Shown: positions 1-12,503, counted from the stretch's first letter. The stretch is 64,000 bases of DNA from Corythucha ciliata (GCA_038030265.1 CM075941.1:14012001-14076000); one strand, 5' to 3'. Notes: generated from the letters alone by a model not told the origin. Numbers and translations are program-made.

Positions 1-1470
1 AAGGGAGTAAGGAGGGGCGAGAATACTCGCGAAAAAGAAATACTCGCCTATTAGATTTGAGGATAACCACGCTCCAAAAATGACGAACGAATTTATAATG
101 AGTTTTTTCGAGTGCTTCCCGCTGCAATCGTATTGGAACAACCCCATAAAACGAGAGATTTTAAACACACTCAAAGCGGGAAGTTTGTAATAAATACATT
201 TAAAATTGATTTTAGCTTTATTCACCATCGTTCTAAAGAGTAAAGCCGTCTGTACGGTCAAAATGAAAACACAACATTACGTGGGGCCATTGATTATTTA
301 AACACGGGCTTTCATCCCCGTTCAAACAACACAATTTCATCGTTTATTTAACGCATCTAATCAAGCGAAAAACGAATTTTTTATGTTGAAACAAGTCAAG
401 AACACGATATTGTACTAGAACATTGGAAGACAGACCGGAGACCACAATCGTCGTCTTCTGGCCACCACAATAAACAGGCACATATCCGAAAAGTAACGGA
501 ACTTAAGGAATTGTCCCCGAGAAGAAGAATGTGACAAACACAACGTGACAATTCACCGTGATACAGGCGGAGCGCAGGTATTCATGGCTAGTTTTTGGCA
601 TCCGGCTCGTTTGCCAGATTTTTTTGAAGATTTTGGAAAGAGATAAAGACCCGAAATTTGGTCTTCGATAAATAGAAAATTCCTTTTAAAAAATATTGAG
701 TTCCAAAGGAGCCAGATCCACGAAATTTGATTTTTGAAGGAGCGAAATTAAGCAAAATCGGAATTTTTGACAGCGATAATTCACAACATTTTATTTTTGG
801 AAGAGCAAAAATCCTTAAAATTTGGGTTTTCAGAATCCGCATTTGACATCCTTAAAAATCAGCCCTTGTGCGGTGCGTTCCTCCCAACAAGAGCTCATTC
901 AAGCGTGTCCATTGTTCATCTGAGCATGCTCCCCCCAAACAATCGTGGACCTTCTCCAATTGGTGCCCGGGGCAGAAATCATGTACGTAGCCTGAGGGGG
1001 GGGGCAGGAATAGGCAGCTGCACTCCCCTGGATACGTTCTGAAAGAATAAAATCCTTCAGAATAACCACATTTTGTTTCGTCGGCGCTCACATTAAAAAA
1101 ATCAATTTCGAGGACATAAGTCAAAGAGCAATTTCGCGGTTTTGCGCCCCAAAATACCGTTTTCGCAGATCTGACACACTACAAAAAGCGAATTTTTCAG
1201 ATTTTTCTTCTCTGAACAAAAAAAAAACACACATGAAATCACCACCTTAATGGTGAAGGATTTTAGAGCCTGCTGAAGTCTCCATTCTGTGCTGAAATCG
1301 CCTTTTTTGCGCTTAAGGCCCGGGTTGGCAATGCCCTTTTAAGCGTTTTTAAGGGTTTGAACGTTTTTGTGTATGCAGAATGCTAAATTCTGATTGGGAT
1401 ATAAGCTCTTAAGCTTATCTTAAGGATAAACGGAACATTGAACCCATAGTGTCCACCCAGGCTTAAATCG
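1..1470. other. Intergenic, no gene seen
   Basis: I see no coding exon with family resemblance here. Positions about 590-790 hold short segments of the C-type phrase ('...CCACGAAATTTG...GGAGC...'), as in the larger C fields further right. Open frames at 767-1042 and 852-1124 overlap on opposite strands around a G-rich tract and match no family I know. The first 590 bases show nothing recognisable. Confidence 0.5.
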
Positions 1471-2620
1471 CGATTAAATAAGCTAAAATCACCAGATTCG
1501 AGGTAAACCCACTAAGGTGTTTTTAAGGTGAAATTCCCAATTTTGAAGTGAAAACAACAGTTTTCAGTTCTCAGTTTTAAAGTAAAAACTTTAATTTTTA
1601 GGTTAAAACTCGTCAGTTTTTGCGCTACAATTGCCGGTTTTGAGGTAAAACCTCTATAGTTTGAGGGTAAAATTTTCGTTTTTGAGGGAAAAACTGACAA
1701 AATAGGTTTAACGGTGAAACCCTTGTATTGTAGTAAAATATTCAGTTTTGCCTTGAAATCTTCAGAGAAGATTTAATCCTTAAGCTTGGGGTAAAATCAT
1801 CTGTTTACGGAAAGACGCCAGTTTCGCTGTGATGTTGTAAGTTTTGAAGTAAAATATCCAGTTTTGAGGTAAAATAATATTTGGGGGGGGGGAATCCTCT
1901 GGTTTTAGGGTAAAATCATCAGTTTAGGAAAGTTTTTGGGATTAAAACAGTCAATTTTGGGGTAAAATTGCTAGTTTTTGTGGAGAAATATTCAAAAGAA
2001 CACTTCAGGTTTGGAGTATTATCGTCAGTTTTGTGGTAAAATAACCAATTTCGGGGTAAAATATTAATTTCTGAGGTTAAACCGTAAAATTTTGTTTTGG
2101 GGTAAAATAGCCAGTTTTGTTGTGACGTCTTCAGTTATGGGGAAACAAGTCAGTTTTGGCGTGAAATCGTCCGTTTTTGGTGTAAAATCGTCACATTCGG
2201 AAGGAATTCGTCAGCTTTGTGGTGAAATCGCCGGTTTTCAAGGCAGAGTACCGTCCTTTATTTTGGCCTAGAAATCATCCGTTTTGAGGAAAACTTTATT
2301 TACAGTCAGTTTTGGAGTAAAATATAAAATTTTTGGGTAAAATCGTCGTTTCGGGTGTAAAATATTCATTTTTTAAATGAAACAGAAAAGTTTTAGGATA
2401 AAATGAGTAGGGTCCGTTTGGGTAAGATCATTCGTTGTTCAACAGTTTAGGTTAAACCCACCAGTTTTAGGGTTAAATCATCGGTTTTGGGATAAAGCCT
2501 TGGGTTTTAAAATCGCCAGTCATGCTGTGAAAACTTTAGTTCGAGGAACCCATCGGCTTTGGAGTATTATAAGTAAAATGATAAGTTATGGAAGAAAACG
2601 AACGTCAGCTTTGAGTTAGA
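1470..2620 (+). repeat. B-type tandem repeat field (~20-bp unit)
   Basis: The stretch repeats a phrase close to TAAAATCGTCAGTTTTGGGG with a period near 20 bases, sometimes 30-40 where a unit is expanded. Units are diverged and interrupted by short G or A runs. The same field recurs at about 35030-35880 in the same orientation and at 53930-54900 inverted. There is no spacer/repeat alternation of the CRISPR kind. It is best described as an old minisatellite. Confidence 0.8.
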
Positions 2621-2965
2621 AAATGTTGGATTTTTACGTCTCCCAGACAAGACGTTGATGAAAAGTCAAACACCCAGTATTTGAATGCCAAGCCGTTCCT
2701 ATAAACAAAGTATCGATTTCCGGGGAAGACATTGCCAATCTTTAGACAGAAAAACAGGAATAGAAGGCTAGAACTGATAGTTTCCCTGTTTCCCAACAGA
2801 GATGTTAGTTTTTGATGGATTACGACTCTGTGAAAACTTTGTTTCCGAAGAAGAATTTGACGATTTAATGCGCCGATTTAATTAACTACATCAGCTCTTT
2901 TGCTGGGGTCTCAGAACATCCGGCACCTTCTGCCCACCCGCAGAAGGGCTGGCTACGCCCCTGGC
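2621..2965 (+). repeat. Unique tail of a B-type repeat element
   Basis: This 340-bp segment follows the B field and is recognisably related to 35868-36210, which follows the second B field. Shared landmarks in order are ACGTCTC, CC(G/T)TTCCTA, ATAGAAGGCTA(G/A)AAC, TGGGGTCTC, TTCTGCCCAC and the end GGCTGGCTACG(C/T)CCCTG. This shows that field plus tail were copied as a unit. The terminus resembles the CAGGGGCGTAGCCAG ends seen on many insect DNA transposons (established pattern, not checked here). Confidence 0.65.
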
Positions 2966-2979
2966 AGACATCATCTGAC

Positions 2980-3008
2980 GCATCATAGAGACATCATCTC
3001 TATGATGC
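2980..3008. repeat. Short perfect hairpin
   Basis: Arms GCATCATAGAGA and TCTCTATGATGC (12 bp each) enclose a 5-base loop. It sits at the junction between the B-element tail and the next A-type field. It may be a transposon footprint or a chance palindrome; no function is assigned. Confidence 0.6.
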
Positions 3009-3059
3009 GCCTTACTTTCTAAATAAACAAGAAAATTAATATAATTTAGTGTGACTGAA

Positions 3060-3600
3060 TAAAAGAAATTATTTTATATCATTGTCTCAATTTCAGCCAA
3101 TTATAAGCGGTTTATTATAATTCAACCATGAATTAGCGGTTTATTTCTATTTCAGTCGCGAATCGGCGCTTGTTCTCATGTTACCCGCGAATTACGGTTT
3201 TTCCTCATTTGTATAACAGTGAAATAATAACAATTTTGTCACATTTATTCTTGTATAGACATTTCCTCACTGCCTTCAGAAACCACGAATTATGGCATTT
3301 TCTTCATTTAGGCCTCGAATTTACGCTTTTCTCAATTTTAACCGTGAATTATTGTTGTTTTAGTACATTTCATTAAAAAAAAATTTCCAGAGCTTTTTCT
3401 CGACGTTTATTCCCGAATATTAGAGCTAATTCTTCACTATTTCATCCGCGAATTTATGTTTTTTTTTGTTTTTGCCGTGAATTAGAAGTTTTGATTTTCT
3501 AATTTTTGCCAGGAGTTGGTACGCTTTATTTTAGAGCAGCCTTTGCCACCAGAAACCCCGAATTAGCGCTTATTCTTATTTTAAGCAGCAAATTATGGGC
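3060..3600 (+). repeat. A-type tandem repeat field (~30-bp unit)
   Basis: The recurring phrase is close to GCGAATTAGCGCTTTTTC followed by TCAATTTTAGCC, period about 30 bases with many indels. This is the most abundant repeat of the window, seen on both strands. Units are too diverged for a recent expansion. Open frames inside it are by-products of the period. Confidence 0.8.
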
Positions 3601-4189
3601 GGGTGGGTTACTCGCGATTGTGACACGCTGTCCGGCTCCTCCGCAAGGCATTCGGTCGGTTTCTTGTTGACAAGTGTCCTCCTCCAAGGCCTGAACCGGG
3701 CAGTGGCGCCAACAGTATATCCAAGGTGTAGTAGCCGCTACACCTCACTTAGGAGGTGGGTGATCAGTGATCGAGGTGATAAATATCATAAGAAAAGAAA
3801 AAAGGAGAAAAAAAGGGTTGAAAAAACCAAAGAAGGAATGGAGAACCGAGAAGGTGAATAAGTTATTCACCTGAGTAATTTAAGTTTTTAACGGGCTTAC
3901 ACAACGACGTCGGGCTCGGAACCTGCCGAGACGGCCCCCTCAAGTAATTCTCTGATTTTGGTTCGAATTTTTTTGGGTGGTAAGAGCACTGGTGGATCCA
4001 GAGGGGTGCGTGGTGCAAAAAACTTATCAAAACCATCTCACAAACCCCATCGAGCGGTGGTCACGTTCTCAAATTTTACGGTCATTTTCTCAAATTAGGT
4101 GTACTGGTTTCAGCTGTAGCCGACCCACCCGAGCCGAACAGTCTGTGCTTGCGTTTCTTCGCGTTCTGTGATGGGGCCTTCAATCTTTA
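3601..4189. other. Intergenic; possible hAT-like terminus
   Basis: No gene is recognised. At 3987 there is CACTGGTGGATCCAGAGGGG, close to the CAGTGGTGGATCCA terminus of the element at 57492, so an old hAT-like end may lie here; no matching second end or target duplication was found. Open frames at 3595-3861 and 3977-4171 have low-complexity or unrecognisable products. Confidence 0.4.
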
Positions 4190-4480
4190 AATAGGCAAAT
4201 AGTCCAACTTAGCCACAAAACTAATTTTCTCCATTCTAGCTGAGAATTAGTGGGTTTTGTCGCAAAATAATACGCGAATTCTCGTATTTTATAAATACGA
4301 GAATCAGCCGCGAGTTAGCGTTTTTTTCTCTCTCTCTCTCTTCTTTATCATACGCGAATCAGCGCTTTTTCTCAAGTTCATTCACGAAGTTACCTTGAGG
4401 AACCACGATATTTTTTTTTCAATATTAGCTGAGCCATTCATTGCTGCAAGTTATGAATTGATGTGATTTTTTATAAATTT
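4190..4480 (+). repeat. A-type tandem repeat field
   Basis: Short field of the same A phrase ('...CGCGAATTAGCG TTTTTCTC...'), with an imbedded CT-rich run. It ends just before the MITE at 4499. Confidence 0.7.
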
Positions 4481-4498
4481 AGAGACTAATGAGCACTT

Positions 4499-4638
4499 AT
4501 GGCCGTATTCAGAGACCTTCCTTATCGGAGCCTTAACTTGAGTTGTGCAAAGATCATACGGTTTATTAAAATGCATCATCTGTTTTTAAAGCACTTTAAG
4601 GCGGCCTTAAGTTAAGGAAGTTCTCTGAATGCGGCCAT
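4499..4638. mobile_element. Hairpin MITE, ~140 bp
   Basis: Near-perfect terminal inverted repeats of about 26 bp: ATGGCCGTATTCAGAGACCT on the left and, inverted, the matching AGTTCTCTGAATGCGGCCAT on the right. There is no coding capacity. The end GGCCGTATTC resembles the ends of the hairpins at 23061, 6961, 26415 and 45695. A target duplication is not clear (TA or TTA on both sides). Confidence 0.8.
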
Positions 4639-6299
4639 TATTCTTTAAGAATAAGTGCTCACTTGCCTCTAAATTTAAGAATAATTCTTATTACTTGAGC
4701 ACGTATTAGCATTTATGAGCACTTATTAGCCACTAATTAACGATTTAAAACCTAAAAATCCCAATTGTTTTATCATCATCGGTCATCACGATCATTCAGC
4801 AAACCACTTCATGCGGCCGAAATTGAGAAAAAGCGCTAATGTCGAATCTCTTTAGATCCAGTTAAAATTGAGACATCACGATACTTTGATGTTCCTTGAT
4901 ATATAAGTCGGCGACTAAAATTGGTGCGAAAGGCCCATTCACTTGTAGAATACAGAAATTGAAACAAAATCGCCGTCTGTAAGTACAACTGTTACTGTGT
5001 GGTACTCTGGTGTCTCCCCCCCTGTATAGTTATACCACCGTCGTAAGCCCTCCCTTTCACTTTCCCCCCTCTGTCACCCCTGGTGTGTATGTTTACAATG
5101 AAAAAGTCCGTTATTTTCTGTCTTTTGTTAGGCTGTCTTAGGATGTTACGTTTCTTGCCATTGACACAGCGCTGGCGGCGCTGCTCGCCTACAATAGAGG
5201 AGAGCGAACTGAAGTTAGAACATTAGCCCATTGCAGGATTTGGAACTCTTTGGTGAGGAGGGGGGGAGGCGGCAAAATAGAGCTTGCCCCCCCCCCTGTT
5301 GGCCTAAAGTGACGAGAACAGACGAACATGGTTTCTGATACATTTATACTCAAACGTCAAGCAAGCTCCCAAGCCTTTCGGCGGTCGACTTTCTCCCAAC
5401 ACTGTGCTAATTGATAGCTGACACCGTTGAACCCTCAATTTTTGGGAAACAATGAAATGACAATGCTGAGTCTCGGTTACGACGGGAAGAGCAACCAAAG
5501 ACACAGAAGTTTTCTCTGGATTCACCCTTGAGAGACATCCCACGAGCGCCTTATCATTTTTTTTATTGGTACTCGCCAGCTCACCGTTTCGTTTTAGTGC
5601 TCAGAGAACGGCACGGGTTCAGCAAAATGGTCGAAAACGTTTTTGAATCGGTGTTTTCGAGTTTTCTTGCTCCAACAAATGGCCGACAGTGAGTTTTTGT
5701 ATGGGTGTACTGCGCAGCCGCATAACCGTCTTGTTTTCTAGATTCGGTGATGCCAAAGGTACAATATCGAGGCCTCCTCGTCACCGTCGGATTATGTAGC
5801 CGTATTTCACAGTAAAAAAGTGTCACTGACCAACATTTGTGATACCTTTGTTTTAGTTTGTTGTCAAACGACAACAACAAATCACATGGAGTACCGGACT
5901 CAATGTTTCTCTGAAACGCCGCCAGATATCGTATTCCTTAGCTGGAATCGCCAATAGTAACGAATACTGACGGGGATATTTTATTGAAATACCTACCGTC
6001 TGATTTAAATGGATCTAACCCCATGACGTCATTGCGCGAATGATTATAATTGGCTAAAAAGTTAGAGCATACCTCTGTAGTCTATTTACCTTGCCAGTAA
6101 ACGCGACTAACCCCCTCTTCCCCACAACATCCATTTCAATAAATAAATTTTGACGTAATCGAACCCCCACTCAAAATTTATAAAAATTCACTAAAAAAGC
6201 ATCCTTGATTGATTTCAGAGTTTAATGTAAGCAATAGGCTTGTGGAAGAGCCCTCTTTAAGAAACACCAACTTTTGAAAAATGTGCAAGTTCCCCATTC
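4639..6299. other. Intergenic, no gene recognised
   Basis: Two minus-strand frames (5304-5543, 5581-5880) and a short plus frame at 5098 with an N-terminal hydrophobic run are open, but none resembles a known family and none has convincing splice or promoter context. I see no repeat fields here except isolated A-type phrases near 4800. Confidence 0.4.
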
Positions 6300-6545
6300 A
6301 CTTCTAATATGAGAAAAAACCCTACTCCGAGGCAAAAATGGAGAAAAATCGCTAATTCACAACAAAATTGAGAAGTAGAGCTGAAGTGAGGAGAACACGC
6401 TAAGGCGAGATTTAAATTTAGAAAACGTCAATTCTCGGCTTCGGAGAGGAACTTCAAGCTAGAAAGTGAAAAAAGGGCTAATCCGCGGCCAAATTTAGAA
6501 TAAGCGTTACGTAATTAGCGGTTAAAATGAGGAAAAACTATATTT
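6300..6545 (-). repeat. A-type repeat field, inverted
   Basis: The A phrase appears as its reverse complement (…GGCTAAAATGAGGAAAAA…, CGCTAATTCGCGG), directly left of the MITE at 6551. The field resumes on the other side at about 7720, so the 6551 element was inserted into a pre-existing field. Confidence 0.7.
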
Positions 6546-6550
6546 ATGAA

Positions 6551-7693
6551 TAGGTAGGCATACACGAGCAGATATCTGCGGCAGATTTCATGTGTTTGAC
6601 AGATATCGGTGGTGAAAAGTTGCTCGATAGTGGGCATGAAACGACGACAGATCAAACGTGATCGGCCAAACGATATCGGTGGGAGTTCAAATTCGCCAGA
6701 TGTGGCCTGTGGTTCCCCACTAATCAACCGATTTCTTATGCGAGATATCTGGCAGACAGATCGGCCGATTTCGAATCGGGCGTCGCCCCTTAACGCAACG
6801 ATTTTAACCACCGAAACTTCTCTGAACATGAATTTTCTATTATTTTTATCAAATGTATCTATGTATGGGTCAAGCTTTTTGCTCCCTCTACTAGTTTTCT
6901 AACTTCATATCTGCCACCGATCTCAAATATCTTTCGAACCCCACCGATAATAAGGCACCATAGGCCCGTTCACAAGCTCTATGTTTGTGTTGTGTGGTTT
7001 CTATGCAACCTATCAAAATGCTTCATTTTTCGAGGGAATGAATTTGTTTGGTTGCACAGAGTCCACACAACGCAAACATAGAGCTTGTGAACGGGCCTAA
7101 AACACGAGTGCTGCAACATGGAAATCGGCGCCATATGACTATAATTATCACCTGACCTCATTGGCAAGTAGGATATTTTTATTTATTTCGTCCACGTTCC
7201 ACGTTTGTTTGCTGTTGCGATGACAATATTTTCATTCATGATATTGTGTTTACTCTAACGACTGAGGGACGAAATATGGCGCTGAAATCCGTGTTGCAGT
7301 ACCTGTGTTTTAAAGGTTCTCTACCGATAAATGAAATCTGTCAGTTTTTTTCCCGCAACAGATCTCAATCTGCCAGATGTGCCCCCACTAACGGGCAAAT
7401 TTGAACGGGTAACAGTTATCGGTCACAGATAACTTTTGTACATTAAGGGGCGACGACCGATCTCATCGTTTGCTCTAGATCGTTAACGATATCTGTTGAA
7501 AATATCAGCCGATCAAATCTGTCAGAATTATCTGCCCGTGTTTGGGCCACTATTTGAACTCCCACCGATATCGTTCGGCAGATATTTGTAGATCTGTCAT
7601 CGTTTATTGCCCACTAACGAGCAAATTTTCACCACCGACATCTGTCAAAAACATAAAATCTGCCGCTGATATCTGCTCGTGTACGCCCACCTA
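6551..7693. mobile_element. 1.14-kb non-autonomous inverted-repeat element
   Basis: The ends are inverted repeats: TAGGTAGGCATACACGAGCA on the left against the complement of TGCTCGTGTACGCCCACCTA on the right, continuing inward through (GC)AGATATC and CGGCAGATTT. Further inverted similarity runs deeper (around 6612-6700 against 7550-7640). A TA dinucleotide borders both ends, as expected for a TA-inserting (Tc1/mariner-like) element. No transposase is encoded. It carries a second MITE at 6961-7099, which must be younger. Confidence 0.75.
6961..7099. mobile_element. Hairpin MITE nested in 6551-7693
   Basis: Inverted repeats TAGGCCCGTTCACAAGCTCT and its complement AGAGCTTGTGAACGGGCCTA match perfectly and extend a few bases further (ATGTTTG). 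At 139 bp it is little more than its arms. The end TAGGCCCGTTC is shared with the 26415-26716 element, whose interior is different. Confidence 0.9.
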
Positions 7694-7719
7694 TTGACAG
7701 AACTTCGGAGGCAACTTTG

Positions 7720-8480
7720 TGGCCAATTACGAAAAAGCGCTATAATTTACAGCAAAAATTGATAGAGAAAAATCGCTTATTCACGGTTAAAATGGAGACA
7801 AATAGCTAGTTCACCGTTGAAATTGAAAAGAAGCGGTGAAATGTAGAAAAAACGCTAATTCGCGGTTTAAATTGATAAAGCGCCGAATCGCGGCTTATTC
7901 TGTACGGTGACTTTATAGGGGCGCTGTTGAAAGATTCGCCCGGGGGCGCCTCATGTCTAAGGCCGGCACTAGTGCAACATTCAGACCAAAATTTAGAAAA
8001 ATTCGTCAATTCACGTTTGTTTGGTCTTTTTACGCCAAAAATCCACATCTAAACCGTAATTGAGCTCTATTTCTCAATTGAAGCTGTGAATTAATCACGA
8101 ATTAGAGTTTTCCTCTGTTTTGGACGCCGATTGGCTTTCAGAATCCCGCATTTTTAGCCGCTAAATAACGTTTGTCTGAATTTCAGCCGCGAGTTAGTGT
8201 TTTTCTCAATTTTATCCATGAATTAGCTTTTTTTTTTTCAATTAGTGCTAGAATCAGCGCTTTTTTTTCCAAATTTTAGCCACGGAGTTGCCTCCAAAAG
8301 CCGAGAATTGGTGTTTTTCTAAATTTTAGGCCTGATTTTTTTATTTCTAGCCGTTTATTAGCGTTTATTTTACACTTTATCCGTGAATTAGCCCTTTTTA
8401 TTAATTTATCCTCTAATTACAGATTCCCCCCACGATTTCAACCACGAATCAGCGCTTTTTTGAAATTTTCCTAATAGTTC
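7720..8480. repeat. A-type field that switches strand
   Basis: From 7720 to about 8040 the A phrase runs on the minus strand (GCTAATTCGCGG, TTGAGAAAA), then from about 8040 to 8480 on the plus strand (CGAATTAGCG, TTTTTCTCAATTTTAGCC). The switch lies near 8040. It could be an inversion breakpoint or two independent arrays fused. Confidence 0.65.
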
Positions 8481-10398
8481 TTCCTATATCATTTAATACC
8501 GTACTCGAGCTCACAGTTACAGGATAACCTAGCTGGCGGATGGTGATGCGGTGTGGTGGTTTTTTAGGGGGAGGGGGGCTCCCAGAGGTGTGAGTGGGTC
8601 CTTCTTCCAGAGTTCTCCTGCAAAACTTTAAACTGTTTCGGCACCACTGGAACCGGGTAAAAACCGCCCACCGCGTTCACTGTGTACGGATGGGAGTTAA
8701 TTCCAAAATTCCTTGTACGACAGTGTTCCGCAAAGTGGATCAGGTTTTGAAGGTTTTTTTTTTGCAGTAATTCTGATCAAATAATGATTAAGGTTCCATT
8801 ACATCCAATCATAGTCAGCAGAGCCCGCATTGGCAGCGCTATTATTACTGCCTCCACTCTCCACCCAGCAGTTGCACCTCACGGCAAACAACGCCGCACA
8901 GATTTCACCTCCTCCCTCACTCTTTCTATCTTTCTCGCACCGAAATTGTGAGTTCTGCAGATTGTTTCTTCAACCATACACGTTGGGACTAAAACCAACT
9001 TTTTTTCTTCACAAAATTAAACGCTCCTCATAAATAAATGAATCACCGCGCTTTATTCACGTTTATTTTCCTCCGCCCTCGCTCTTAAAATCGATATTTG
9101 TTGCTCAATAAAGTCTCTTATACATTGCTTTCCATTTAACGAAGAGCTTTGCTTGCGCGGTTGGGTTATGGTGGGAGGGGTGGAGGGGCTGTTATAGTTA
9201 TCGCAGTCATCTACTATTCATAGACTGAAAAAACCAGCGATTTTTTAAATGATAATCACAATAATTATTCAACCGCAAAAGTTGTTTGACTTGAGCCGTC
9301 ATTATTCGTATCTTCTTCATTCCCCTTCCCCACACTATTTCCTCCCACCCTTTTCTGTAATTAAAAAAAGAGAAAAAAAGTGAAGTTGAAGGAGCGAAAT
9401 CGAAAGAAAGACGCGGTTGCTTGATTTGAATTTTAATTAAAACCTTCAACAGAATTGTTGTTAAACGCTTGTTTAAACAAAATGACTCGCCAGTTTTTCA
9501 TCCCGCGAGTCTGGCTTTTTTGAGTGTGGCCTGCGAAAATATTGAATTGTTAAAACAAACTATATGGACGGCCTTGAAAACCTTCGAGGTAGTTTTCAAG
9601 CTCTTGAGTATTTCAACGGCAGTCTCGCATTCGTTGTTTTCGGGAGCTTCAAAACGATACAGAAAAAAAAAATATTATTTCACAGACGGAATACTCTGCC
9701 CCTTTAATTACGTAGGTACTCAGCGGTGGTGCGCACTCATCGGCGACTTGAACGCCAATTTCACGTCCTTGTACGTCGCGGTCCCCAACTGTTTAACGTA
9801 GGGCAAATGGATTTTCCCGTTGTTTTTAAGCTGTCACCGTTCGGTTTTTTTAAAAACATAATAAAAGAGGCTTGGGAGAATCGCTTACGAATTTCATTTT
9901 TTCCAGTCAACAGGCCACCATGTATTTCCCTTGTTGAGTTTCAACAAGTATTCAAGTATTCAAGTCGCCTTTTCGTAAATATTGACGCGTTCGTTAAAAT
10001 TGATTCGAGTTTGAATAAAAATTAGAACTCACTTGCCGTTACGTGATGTTGCGCTCGACAAATGTAGAAGAGTGCCCCAACATTCGTCGACTGAAATTGA
10101 CCCAAAATTAAATATTGCAAAGCCTAAATGACCAAATTTTTTTATATGTATACCATGGCGTCCGCGTCAATCGCAACAAATGCCACAGCTAAGGTGACGA
10201 CCCGTCGGAGCATGATTTCAGCTAGATCACTGGGGCCTTATTCTTGAACGCTTGGCAATACTAGTTTCGATTGCATTATTGCTTTTTTGAGGAAGCAACA
10301 TTGCCTAGTCGAATTCTTGAAATTCGCAGTATTACTTTGGGCACCATTTTTCAAATGTAATATTGCCTTTTTGTATTTTTGTGAAACACCCCCAGCCC
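8481..10398. other. Intergenic, no gene recognised
   Basis: Several frames are open (8830-9033, 9207-9449, 9469-9801, 9726-10025) but products match no family I can name and lack a consistent exon structure. At about 10233 there is GGGGCCTTATTCTTGAA, whose approximate complement (TTCAAGAATAGGGCTC) occurs at about 12104. They may be the ends of an old 1.9-kb inverted-repeat element, but internal similarity is weak. Confidence 0.4.
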
Positions 10399-10688
10399 AA
10401 GGTGACTAAACTTTACTATAGGTGCCACATATTTTCCCTCTCCCATCGGACGGGAGGGATGAAGACTGACGTCACCAGCAGTCCTTTGCTCCCGATTGCT
10501 CACCCTAGAGCAGCAGAGCAAGTTAATTTTGAAATTGAAGTTTGTGATTTCTCAAAAATCACAACCCAATAACAATTAATAATGTACTGGGTCCAGAGCA
10601 AAGGCGGATGGGCCTGCTCGTGCTGACGTACGTGAAGGACAGTAATGGCCGAAGATTTGCGGCACCTAATAGAAAGTTTAGTCACCTT
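10399..10688. mobile_element. Hairpin MITE, 290 bp
   Basis: Left arm AAGGTGACTAAACTTTACTA and TAGGTGCC, right arm the near-complement GGCACCTA and GAAAGTTTAGTCACCTT. The centre contains a GGGAGGGATGAAGACTGACG-type segment and no convincing coding sequence. Confidence 0.8.
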
Positions 10689-10743
10689 GCCCCATACCTT
10701 GCCCCCAGCCGGTGTTTCCATTTTTGTCGATTCCATCACAACC

Positions 10744-11202
10744 ATGGAGGTAGGAACAAGTGGAGGGAGTGAAACGAATTTTTCGTGAAGCCGGCCGCCA
10801 TTACTACACACCATCTGTTATCAGGCCTCATTTAACAAAAACATTGGCAATGTGATACTTGATCAGTGAAAAAGTGATAAATTCCCCTCCCGTCTTCTCT
10901 ATGTGAATGATAACAGTGGGTATGTAATGGCGGAAAAACTGGCTTCACATGTTTCTACATTAAAAATGCTTTTCTCTCTCTCCACTTGTTCCTACCTCCA
11001 TGCAACCCACATACCTTCAATTTAATTGTACAACCCCTAGTTTGCGCAATATTTATTGTACGTGTATGGGCCACTTTATTTATGTTGAAAATTGAAAAAA
11101 GTGATAAATTCCAAACAGGCAAGTTTATGGATAATAACATTTAGAAAAAGCCGTAATTCAACGCAATGTAAAAGTTATGTTCCTTGTTTATTTAGAGATT
11201 AT
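10744..11202 (-). repeat. Left copy of a ~450-bp inverted duplication
   Basis: This segment is repeated in opposite orientation at 14728-15187 with about nine in ten bases alike by eye. Shared blocks include GGAGGTAGGAACAAGTGGAG, GGGGTTGTACAATTAAATTG and AAATAAACAAGGAA. The copy includes both a hairpin-like element and A-type flanking sequence, so it is a duplication of a genomic piece, not two separate insertions. Exons 1 and 2 of the first odorant-binding protein gene lie between the copies. Confidence 0.8.
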
Positions 11203-12500
11203 GCTTTTGCCCTCTCTGTTGTCATGGGAAACCCGAGAGTTTCCATTTTGTTTTTTACAATAAGGCTTTTTTTTCACAGTTGAGCTTTCTTGTTTGGTTA
11301 GTGCGGTTTGTAAAAACATAAGAGAATCCCTCGAAAAACGATTATTTCGTCTAGTCGTAGGGAATCAACCGAAAAATGAGTTGCCAGTGACCTGAATCAT
11401 CGACATGCCCACGAGAAACGCTCAGTAAGATGCGTGGGGTGGCAAGGAAGGGCTGCACGCCACAATTACGCTCATCAGAATTTCTCAGATGGGTTGGGCA
11501 ATGAAGTCGAAGTTTAAAAGTTGCCCTTGTTGTGCATAAAAGTGGATGTAATTTAGGTCCATCAATGTTCTTCGACCGGAATCCCGGGACTAGCCTAAGG
11601 TCCTTTGCACATAAGGAAAAACAGTTGCCCAGGTGCGGCGTCGGACTGTTGCAGTAAAAATACATAGAACTCTTTGGGGCCTTTCAAATTTGGCGCCGAC
11701 GCGGGAGACGTCTCACCCCCGAGAAAAAATACGCTGGCACGAGTGATAGGTGTTTTTTTTTTTTTTTTTTTAGGCGTCGAAAGAGACTAATTCAACGTCG
11801 ACGTCGACGTAGACAACGAGATATTCTTGCCCCATGTGGGCGCTTAGAGGGACAATAATGAGCTCTGCTGCTGTAGTCGAAAACTCTTATTTAAAAAAGA
11901 ATTTCTAAGCATAGCTCTAGCTTTGGAGATTTTTTTAAAATTTCACAACAGAAAGGAATCCCCGCGGTTATTTTATAGCATCGATTCCAGTAGTGCTAAC
12001 AAATGGTATTCTTGAAACACTGAAACACTCTGCAGCCCAGACAACATTGCTTTCATTTCTCCCCAAGCAACATTGCCTTCAAAGCAGTATTGTAAAATTC
12101 TCACAATTTCAAGAATAGGGCTCGAAAAATACGAAAGAAAGCTTTTGAAATAAACTTTTGTTTGTTAAGTGGGGACGGGGTTATTTAAAAATTGTTTGCC
12201 GATTTTTCAGCGAGCCATAATCGACGCATTTTAGTTACTCCGCCGCTGTATCTAGTTGATCATCCCCCAGTTTTTTTGTCTTCCTTTGCTTTCCTTTTGT
12301 GAAAAATACATTTCATAATTTTTTTCGTACAAAAAACATTGAACATTTATAGATAAGTGCCCTTATAATGTCATATCCCAAGGTTTCACGGGACAATTAA
12401 ATTATACATTTTTCTTCGCAACGGAAACACATCTCTGTACGAAATAATTTCCGCCTATTTCAATTTCCGTCCCCAAACATCAGCCTCTTCCCCCCCCCCC
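11203..12500. other. Upstream region of first OBP gene
   Basis: No exon is recognised. The minus frame 11351-11665 has no family resemblance. A 22-base T run lies near 11752-11772. Near 12104 is the possible right end (TTCAAGAATAGGGCTC) of an old element that may begin at 10233. Confidence 0.4.
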
Positions 12501-12503
12501 GTG

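Noticed and set aside
852..1124. 90-aa Cys-containing protein on the minus strand
   Set aside because: No family resemblance, no splice or promoter context, and overlap with a plus-strand frame of equal length.
1470..2620. CRISPR array
   Set aside because: Units follow each other without unique spacers, diverge freely, and the context is a eukaryotic genome with introns.
10233..12118. Complete 1.9-kb inverted-repeat element
   Set aside because: Only about 12-16 terminal bases match and the interior arms do not align convincingly; kept as a possibility only.
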